Position numbers and translations under genes: made by a program. Of a stretch of 64,000 nucleotides of DNA, positions 58,402 to 64,000 are shown piece by piece; the first letter of the stretch is position 1, and every line of letters starts with the position of its first letter. The notes below the pieces were generated by a model. It made no database searches. It had not been told where the DNA came from and saw nothing but the letters and a program-made list of their open reading frames with translations. Source of the stretch: Labedella endophytica (GTDB lineage Bacteria > Actinomycetota > Actinomycetes > Actinomycetales > Microbacteriaceae). The stretch spans positions 1 through 64,000 of the forward strand of contig NZ_RZGZ01000003.1 of NCBI RefSeq assembly GCF_003990045.1. Direction: 5' to 3'.

Positions 58402-58904
58402 CGGGAGGGCACCCAACTGAGGCGCCGGACGGTCGGCTCGGGGCGAGAGCGACGGCCCCACCGCGGACCGTCGAGGTTCTGCGGCTGCATCGGCAGTGGG
58501 TGCTCGATCGGCACGACGCTCGAGCGGTGTCGGGTCAGGGCCGCGCGGTGGGTGGCGGGCAGGGCGGACGGTTCCGCGAAGAGGGCGTCGACGTGCCACA
58601 TGGCGGCGCCGCTCAGGACGAAGGCCTCGACGGCGTCCGCGACCGGGACGATCGCGGTCCGGCCCTCGGCTGCCCGCCGGACCTCTCCGATCCACTCGGC
58701 GAGGCGGTGTCCCGCGTCGGATGCGGTCATGGCGCCGCGTTCCCGCCGGAACCGTGAGATGACGTCGCCGACGACGGCGGCCGGATAACCGAGGTCTTCG
58801 ACGAATCGTTCGAGGAGCTGTCGGCGGCCGGCTTCGGCGGAGTCGCCGGCTGCGGCCGGCTGCGTCGTGGCGTGTGCACGCACGTCGGAAGAGCATCGGA
58901 TCAT
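58398..58904 (-). CDS. Hypothetical protein coupled to the OpgH-like gene
   Basis: 168 residues, minus strand, stop overlapping the opgH start (ATGA type). Helical N-terminal two thirds; the C-terminus contains PLPMQPQNL followed by an Arg-rich segment. A similar Pro-Met-rich motif then basic stretch occurs near the N-terminus of some OpgH proteins (memory, not checked), so this may be a detached N-terminal domain. Otherwise unrecognised. Confidence 0.68.
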   Translation of the reverse strand: MIRCSSDVRAHATTQPAAAGDSAEAGRRQLLERFVEDLGYPAAVVGDVISRFRRERGAMTASDAGHRLAEWIGEVRRAAEGRTAIVPVADAVEAFVLSGAAMWHVDALFAEPSALPATHRAALTRHRSSVVPIEHPLPMQPQNLDGPRWGRRSRPEPTVRRLSWVPSR

Positions 58905-59098
58905 GTGGTTCCCCCAGGTACCTGATGATGTGTGGTTCTCCGCGCGCCATCGAGCGGCACCGGATACGGCCGGCGTACGAAAGCGTAGTAACCCTCACGT
59001 TTCACCGATCGAGGGCTGTGGATAAGCGCGTTCAGCCCCCGTTGTGGACGACGTCGTGACGAGGAAGAGTGACCGCGCGGCTGTCATAGGCTCGATGC

Positions 59099-60139
59099 AT
59101 GTCCACCGTGCCACCGCTCTCCGCGAGGATCCCCACCCCTGTGCGCCTCCCCGTCCCGTCCCACCCCGACGTCCACGAGTGGCGGCCGGCGACCGCGGCG
59201 GACGTCGACGCGATCCACGCGACGCAGCGGGCCATGGATGCCGTCGACCACCCCACCTGGACGACGCCTCGCTCGGAGATCGCGGAGGACTTCGAGAGCG
59301 CACACATCGATGTCGCCGCCGATTCCCTGCTCGCTCTCGCGGTCGACGGCACCGTGCTCGCCTGGGGCATGACCCCGCTGGGCCCGGGCCAGGAGAGCCG
59401 TGTCCAGTCCTATGTCCTCGGCGGGGTCCACCCGGACTGGCGGGAACGCGGGATCGGTCGCGAGCTCATGGCCTGGCAGATCGCCCGATCGACTCAGCAG
59501 CTCGCGTCGTCGGACAAGACACTGCCCGGTTGGACGGTGTCTTACCAGGAAGAGTCGAACGCGTCGGGGGCCGCGCTCGCCCGGAGGTTCGGTATGCGGC
59601 TCGAGCGGTACTTCACCTCGATGGAACGTGTGATCGCCGAGCCCGTGCCCGATCTCGCCACTCCCGATGGGATCACCGTCGTCCCGTACTCGTCGGAACT
59701 GGCCGAAGCCACGCGGATCGCGCGCAACGATGCCTTCCGCGACCACTGGGGGAGCCAGCCGACGCTCGAGGAGCGCTGGCGGCAGTTCGTCGAGGGCGAG
59801 GAGTTCCGCGACGACCTGTCCTGGGTCGCCGTCGAGGACGACGCCGATGGCGGACGCCGAGTCGTCGCCTTCGCGCTGTCCACCATCAACGAGGGGGACT
59901 GGGAGGTCCAGGGCTTCTCGAGCGGATACGTCGCTCTCATCGGCGTCGTCCGCGATCGGCGTCGTCGCGGACTCGCGCCCGCGTGCATCTCGGCCCTTCT
60001 GCGTTCGTACGCGGACGCGGGTCTCGAGAAGGCGATCCTCGACGTCGACACCGAGAGCCCGACCGGAGCGAACACGCTCTACTCGGGCATGGGTTTCGCT
60101 CCGACGACGCGGTCCCTCGCATTCGTCATCGAGCGCTGA
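59099..60139 (+). CDS. GNAT acetyltransferase, two-domain
   Basis: 346 residues with two GNAT-like halves. The first (~25-180) has the VHPDWRERGIGRELM acetyl-CoA loop. The second (~185-346) has VVRDRRRRGLAPACI. The layout resembles MshD-type double GNAT proteins, but the substrate is unknown. Divergent from the opgH pair and 11 bases upstream of truA. Confidence 0.83.
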   Translation: MSTVPPLSARIPTPVRLPVPSHPDVHEWRPATAADVDAIHATQRAMDAVDHPTWTTPRSEIAEDFESAHIDVAADSLLALAVDGTVLAWGMTPLGPGQESRVQSYVLGGVHPDWRERGIGRELMAWQIARSTQQLASSDKTLPGWTVSYQEESNASGAALARRFGMRLERYFTSMERVIAEPVPDLATPDGITVVPYSSELAEATRIARNDAFRDHWGSQPTLEERWRQFVEGEEFRDDLSWVAVEDDADGGRRVVAFALSTINEGDWEVQGFSSGYVALIGVVRDRRRRGLAPACISALLRSYADAGLEKAILDVDTESPTGANTLYSGMGFAPTTRSLAFVIER

Positions 60140-60150
60140 GCGGAGGGGAG

Positions 60151-61050
60151 ATGATCGAGGACGCCCCGCAGGAGGGCACCACCACGCGGTTCCGTGTCGA
60201 CGTGGCGTATCAGGGCACTGATTTCGCTGGGTGGTCGCGGCAGCCCGGGCAGCGGACCGTGCAGGGAGTGCTCGAGGCGGCCATCTCGACGTCGTTCGGC
60301 GACTTGATCGGGCGACCGGCGCTCGTCGTCGCCGGTCGGACGGACGCGGGCGTGCACGCCGTGGGGCAGGTCGTGCACCTCGACCTCTCGCCCGACGCGA
60401 TGCACCGGTTGGCTCGTCAGCGCGGTGGGCGCACCGACCCCGCCGGTGCCCTCGCTCGACGGGCGAACGGTGTCCTCGGACCGTACTCCGACGTGGCGAT
60501 CACGCGGGCGACCATCGCGCCTCCCGGGTTCGACGCGCGCTTCGGCGCTCTGTGGCGCCGCTACGAGTACCGGGTGGCCGACGTCGTCGCCGGTCGCAAC
60601 CCGCTGCAACGCGCCCACACGGCATGGCTCCCGACGTCCCTCGACATCGACGCCATGAACGAGGCCGCCTCGATGCTCCTCGGTCTCCACGATTTCGGGT
60701 CGTACTGCAAACCGCGTGAGGGAGCGACGACCATCCGCACCCTGCTCGACTTCTCCTGGAGGCGGGACGAGGATCGCGTCCTCCGTGCCGACGTGCGCGC
60801 GGACGCCTTCTGCCACAGCATGGTGAGAGCCCTCGTGGGGGCGACGGTGGCGGTCGGGGGAGGGCGGATCTCGGTGGCCGACGTCGTGAGCCTGCGCGAC
60901 GGCGTCTCGCGCGACGACGCGTACGCGGTCATGCCCGCGCGGGGACTCACTTTCATGGAGGTCGCCTACCCGCCGGACGAGCAGCTCGCGGACCGCGCGG
61001 CGCTGACGCGCTCCCGCCGTTCCCTCCCCGGGGGTCTCGACGGGGAGTAG
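60151..61050 (+). CDS. truA: tRNA pseudouridine synthase A
   Basis: 299 residues, with catalytic Asp65 in AGRTDAGVHA. It makes pseudouridine at 38-40 of tRNA anticodon arms. ATG at 60151 after GGAGGGGAG. In actinobacteria truA often follows rplQ directly; here the opgH and GNAT genes intervene. Confidence 0.96.
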   Translation: MIEDAPQEGTTTRFRVDVAYQGTDFAGWSRQPGQRTVQGVLEAAISTSFGDLIGRPALVVAGRTDAGVHAVGQVVHLDLSPDAMHRLARQRGGRTDPAGALARRANGVLGPYSDVAITRATIAPPGFDARFGALWRRYEYRVADVVAGRNPLQRAHTAWLPTSLDIDAMNEAASMLLGLHDFGSYCKPREGATTIRTLLDFSWRRDEDRVLRADVRADAFCHSMVRALVGATVAVGGGRISVADVVSLRDGVSRDDAYAVMPARGLTFMEVAYPPDEQLADRAALTRSRRSLPGGLDGE

Positions 61051-61086
61051 CCAGGGCTTCATCGCGCGGGCGGCACCCTTGACAGC

Positions 61087-61124
61087 GAAAACGGGCCGAT
61101 CCGTGGAAGGATCGGCCCGTTTTC
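61087..61124 (+). terminator. Intrinsic terminator after truA
   Basis: Perfect 16-base arms GAAAACGGGCCGATCC and complement with a 6-base loop; the right arm ends CGTTTTC, supplying the T-run. The left A-run makes it bidirectional, useful also for the minus-strand gene downstream. Confidence 0.9.
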
Positions 61125-61167
61125 AGATCGCCCTGCCTCGAAGCGGGACGGCGGTCTGCCAGCTCGG

Positions 61168-61518
61168 TCAGCAGACCTGCTCGTAGGCGTATTCCGCCTT
61201 GTCGTAGGACAGACCGCTACCGGTGGCCCGCCACATGACGGTCAGCCCGCAGTCGGCCTCAGCGGCATCGACGAAGTGATCGTTCATGGAGAGGTTGCCG
61301 GCGATGGAACACACCGTTCCCCAGCCCTTGGGAACGAGGTCGCAGACGCCGATCGCCCCGTTCATGATGTCGACCTTCTCCTGAACCTCGGCGGCGGACA
61401 TCGTATACACACCGTCCCACGATTCCGCGTTCGCGGCTGTCGCGCCGCCGACCACGAGTGCGCCGGCAAGCCCGGCGGTGGCGAGTGTTGCTGCAATCCG
61501 GCTCTTCATCTTCAACAT
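61168..61518 (-). CDS. Small secreted cysteine-containing protein
   Basis: 116 residues. The start at 61518 is set by GGAGGAG just upstream, on the minus strand. Signal peptide (~1-31, cleavage at ANA-ES). The ~85-residue mature part has four cysteines, which suggest two disulfides. I do not recognise the family. It has its own promoter and is convergent with truA. Confidence 0.75.
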   Translation of the reverse strand: MLKMKSRIAATLATAGLAGALVVGGATAANAESWDGVYTMSAAEVQEKVDIMNGAIGVCDLVPKGWGTVCSIAGNLSMNDHFVDAAEADCGLTVMWRATGSGLSYDKAEYAYEQVC

Positions 61519-61571
61519 GATCTTCTCCTCCATTGGGTGGACTCTTGTTGATCGTCTCGATCCGTGTTTCA

Positions 61572-61601
61572 ACGCTAGACACCGAGCGACGGCGAGGTCA
61601 A
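61572..61601 (-). promoter_or_regulatory. Promoter of the small secreted protein gene
   Basis: On the minus strand: TTGACC, 18-base spacer, TAGCGT; about 54 bases before the start codon. Confidence 0.6.
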
Positions 61602-61704
61602 TGAGCTCGAAAAAAGAGGCTTCTCACCAGGACTTCAGGCACTCAGATTCCTATCAGGGAGCGATTCGGCCGATGCGTCGTGCGGATCCCGCCCGGTTGT
61701 CGTC

Positions 61705-61733
61705 TTGCCCCGAGAAGGCGTGTCGAGTAACGT
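61705..61733 (+). promoter_or_regulatory. Candidate promoter of rplM-rpsI-glmM
   Basis: TTGCCC, 17-base spacer, TAACGT. The overlapping CGTAGACC resembles the -10 region of the S10 promoter (CGTAGACT) and could be the real -10. Confidence 0.5.
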
Positions 61734-61862
61734 AGACCCTTGGTGTGCGTCCGATTGAGGCGCGTACCCGAAGTTGAGCCCTCCACCTGCGTCGTTCTCC
61801 TCGAGAACGCCCAACGGAGCGGGATTCACGATCGACCAACTCCGATAGAAAGCAGCACTCCT

Positions 61863-62309
61863 GTGACGCGCACATTCACCCCCAAGCCCGCGGAGATCCA
61901 GCGCGACTGGGTCGTCATCGACGCGGAGGACATCGTCCTCGGCCGTCTGGCGAGCCACGCCGCCGTCCTCCTGCGCGGAAAGCACAAGCCGATCTTCGCC
62001 CCCCACGTCGACACCGGTGACTTCGTCATCATCATCAACGCGGACAAGGTCGCCCTGACGGGCTCGAAGGCCCTGCAGAAGAAGGCCTACCGCCACTCGG
62101 GCTACCCGGGCGGCCTCAGCTCCGTCACGTACGCCGAGCTCCTCGAGAAGAACCCCGTCCGCGCCGTCGAGAAGGCGATCCGCGGCATGCTCCCGAAGAA
62201 CTCGATCGGCCGTGCCCAGCTCCGCAAGCTCAAGGTGTACACCGGTAACGAGCACCCCCACGCTGCCCAGCAGCCCAAGACGTACACCCTCGGCCAGGTC
62301 GCGCAGTAA
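61863..62309 (+). CDS. rplM: 50S ribosomal protein L13
   Basis: 148 residues starting at GTG ([20 protein letters not shown]); the in-frame upstream start gives residues foreign to the family. Conserved [11 protein letters not shown] and [10 protein letters not shown] segments. Confidence 0.97.
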   Translation: MTRTFTPKPAEIQRDWVVIDAEDIVLGRLASHAAVLLRGKHKPIFAPHVDTGDFVIIINADKVALTGSKALQKKAYRHSGYPGGLSSVTYAELLEKNPVRAVEKAIRGMLPKNSIGRAQLRKLKVYTGNEHPHAAQQPKTYTLGQVAQ

Positions 62310-62341
62310 GCGCCGGCGAAAACGAAAAAGGATTCCACACC

Positions 62342-62824
62342 GTGGCTCAGATCAGCGATTCCCTCGACCAGACCTCCGACAACTTCTCGACCGAGACGCC
62401 CGCGACGGAGAGCGTGACTCCCCGTCCCGTCCTCAACGTCCCCGGTGCGGCCGTCGGCCGCCGCAAGCAGGCCATCGCTCGCGTGCGCATCATCCCCGGC
62501 GCCGGCACCGCGACCGTCAACGGCCGCGAGCTCGCCGAGTACTTCCCCAACAAGCTGCACCAGCAGCTCATCAACGACCCCTTCAAGGTCCTCGACCTCA
62601 TGGGCAGCTACGACGTCATCGCGCGTATCTCGGGTGGCGGCCCCTCGGGTCAGGCCGGTGCGCTCCGCCTCGCCATCGCTCGTGCACTCAACGAGATCGA
62701 CCGTGAGAACAACCGCCCGACCCTCAAGGCCGCCGGCTTCCTGACGCGTGACGCTCGCGTCATCGAGCGCAAGAAGGCGGGTCTCAAGAAGGCCCGTAAG
62801 GCCTCGCAGTTCTCGAAGCGCTAG
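62342..62824 (+). CDS. rpsI: 30S ribosomal protein S9
   Basis: 160 residues; the first ~30 are an actinobacterial extension, and the core ends with [18 protein letters not shown], whose basic tail touches the P-site tRNA. GTG start. Confidence 0.97.
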   Translation: MAQISDSLDQTSDNFSTETPATESVTPRPVLNVPGAAVGRRKQAIARVRIIPGAGTATVNGRELAEYFPNKLHQQLINDPFKVLDLMGSYDVIARISGGGPSGQAGALRLAIARALNEIDRENNRPTLKAAGFLTRDARVIERKKAGLKKARKASQFSKR

Positions 62825-62846
62825 TCGCGGGCGAGAACCACTACTC

Positions 62847-64000
62847 GTGGCACGTCTGTTCGGGACGGACGGCGTCCGTGGGCTTGCGAACAAGGACCTG
62901 ACCGCCGATCTGGCGCTCCGGCTCGCGCAGGCCACGGCCGTCGTCCTCGGCAAAGGACGCAGCGCAGAAGCCCGACGGGCCGCCGGAAGGCGGCCCGTCG
63001 CGGTTCTCGCGCGCGACCCGCGCGTCTCCGGTGAGTTCCTGTCGGCTGCCGTGGCGGCCGGTCTCGCGAGTTCCGGCATCGACGTCCTCGACGCCGGGGT
63101 TCTGCCGACGCCCGCTGCGGCGTTCCTCATCCAGGACATCGGCGCCGACTTCGGCGTGATGATCTCGGCGTCCCACAATCCGGCTCCCGACAACGGGATC
63201 AAGATCTTCGCGCGAGGCGGGTCGAAGCTTCCCGACGTCGTCGAAGAGCGCATCGAGTCGTACCTCGAACGCGACATCCTGATGCCGACGGGAGGCGACG
63301 TCGGCCGCATCCGGCGCTTCGCCGATGCCGAGGACCGCTACGTCGTCCATCTGCTCGCGAGCCTCGAGCGGCAGCGCCTCGACGGGATCCATGTGGTCCT
63401 CGATTGCGCGAACGGAGCGGCGTCCGGTGTCTCTCCGGAGACGTTCCGCGACGCCGGAGCCCAGGTGACCGTCATCGGCAACGAGCCGGACGGCATGAAC
63501 ATCAACGAGGGCGTGGGGTCGACCCACCTCGACGGTCTCTCTCGCACGGTCCGCGAGCTCGGCGCCGACGTGGGGATCGCGCACGACGGCGACGCCGATC
63601 GGTGCCTCGCGGTCGACGCCGACGGCAACGTCGTCGACGGCGACCAGATCATGGCGATCCTCGCCGTGTCGATGAAGCGCCGCGGCGTCCTCGCCTTCGA
63701 CACCCTCGTGGCAACGGTCATGAGCAATCTCGGACTCAAGATCGCGATGGCCGAGAACGGCATCGGCATGGTCGAGACGCGTGTCGGTGACCGCTACGTG
63801 CTCGGCGCCATGAGCGAGGGGAAGTACTCCCTCGGAGGCGAGCAGTCGGGGCACGTCGTGATGAGCCGTTACGCCACGACCGGGGATGGAATCCTCACGG
63901 GCCTCCACATCCTGGCGGAGATGGCGCGCACGGGCCGTTCCCTCGCCGACCTGGCGTCGGTCATGACGGTCTACCCGCAGATCCTCGTGAACGTACGCGG
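62847..64000 (+). CDS. glmM: Phosphoglucosamine mutase (3' end outside window)
   Basis: GTG start; ~384 residues are visible of an expected ~450. Phosphoserine Ser109 is in ISASHNP; the metal-binding DGDADR is at about residue 250, and GEQSGHVV is the sugar-binding loop. It turns glucosamine-6-phosphate into glucosamine-1-phosphate for peptidoglycan. The reading frame is open to the window edge. Confidence 0.96.
   Translation, partial: MARLFGTDGVRGLANKDLTADLALRLAQATAVVLGKGRSAEARRAAGRRPVAVLARDPRVSGEFLSAAVAAGLASSGIDVLDAGVLPTPAAAFLIQDIGADFGVMISASHNPAPDNGIKIFARGGSKLPDVVEERIESYLERDILMPTGGDVGRIRRFADAEDRYVVHLLASLERQRLDGIHVVLDCANGAASGVSPETFRDAGAQVTVIGNEPDGMNINEGVGSTHLDGLSRTVRELGADVGIAHDGDADRCLAVDADGNVVDGDQIMAILAVSMKRRGVLAFDTLVATVMSNLGLKIAMAENGIGMVETRVGDRYVLGAMSEGKYSLGGEQSGHVVMSRYATTGDGILTGLHILAEMARTGRSLADLASVMTVYPQILVNVR

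Overview
The window is a high-GC stretch of an actinobacterial chromosome. It has many GTG and a few TTG starts, 4-base stop/start overlaps, and ribosomal proteins with actinobacterial low-complexity tails. The gene set and order suggest Microbacteriaceae or a close relative; this is inference, and no genus is claimed. I see no rRNA, tRNA, insertion sequence, prophage or CRISPR array.

Region 1 (1-25.4 kb) is a duplicated surface/signalling locus. Two paralogous modules lie in the same order: giant Ig-like/FN3 repeat protein, MoxR AAA+ ATPase, DUF58 protein, multi-pass transglutaminase-fold membrane protein. Between them sit two FHA-domain proteins and a membrane Ser/Thr kinase with an extracellular FN3-like domain. 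The composition matches the 'PFNA' cluster (protein kinase, FN3, AAA ATPase, DUF58, transglutaminase) known from Bifidobacterium, but with the surface module doubled. Both transglutaminase-fold proteins lack the expected catalytic Cys and His. A small four-helix membrane protein, a hypothetical protein and a Pro/Gln-repeat membrane protein follow.

Region 2 (25.4-30.2 kb) is the str operon (rpsL, rpsG, fusA, tuf), closed by a strong terminator. A tiny LAVTG-anchored surface protein and an unusual array of imperfect repeats (period about 72-79 bp) fill the gap to the next operon.

Region 3 (31.2-45.2 kb) is the S10-spc series: rpsJ, rplC, rplD, rplW, rplB, rpsS, rplV, rpsC, rplP, rpmC, rpsQ, rplN, rplX, rplE, rpsH, rplF, rplR, rpsE, rpmD, rplO, secY, adk, map and a class IV PLP enzyme. 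rpsN is missing between rplE and rpsH.

Region 4 (45.3-52.9 kb) is a mannitol phosphotransferase locus set between map and infA. It holds a divergent MtlR-type PRD activator, an orphan EIIB, HPr, enzyme I, mannitol EIICB, mannitol EIIA and mannitol-1-phosphate dehydrogenase. One operon therefore carries a full phosphorelay from PEP to fructose-6-phosphate.

Region 5 (53.0-56.3 kb) resumes the alpha operon (infA, rpmJ, rpsM, rpsK, rpoA, rplQ) without rpsD; several strong hairpins lie around rpoA. A perfect 46-nt palindrome ends it. Region 6 (56.3-61.5 kb) holds an OpgH-like glucan glucosyltransferase with a coupled upstream ORF (minus strand), a two-domain GNAT protein, truA and a small secreted cysteine-containing protein. 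Region 7 (61.7 kb to the end) is rplM, rpsI and a truncated glmM.
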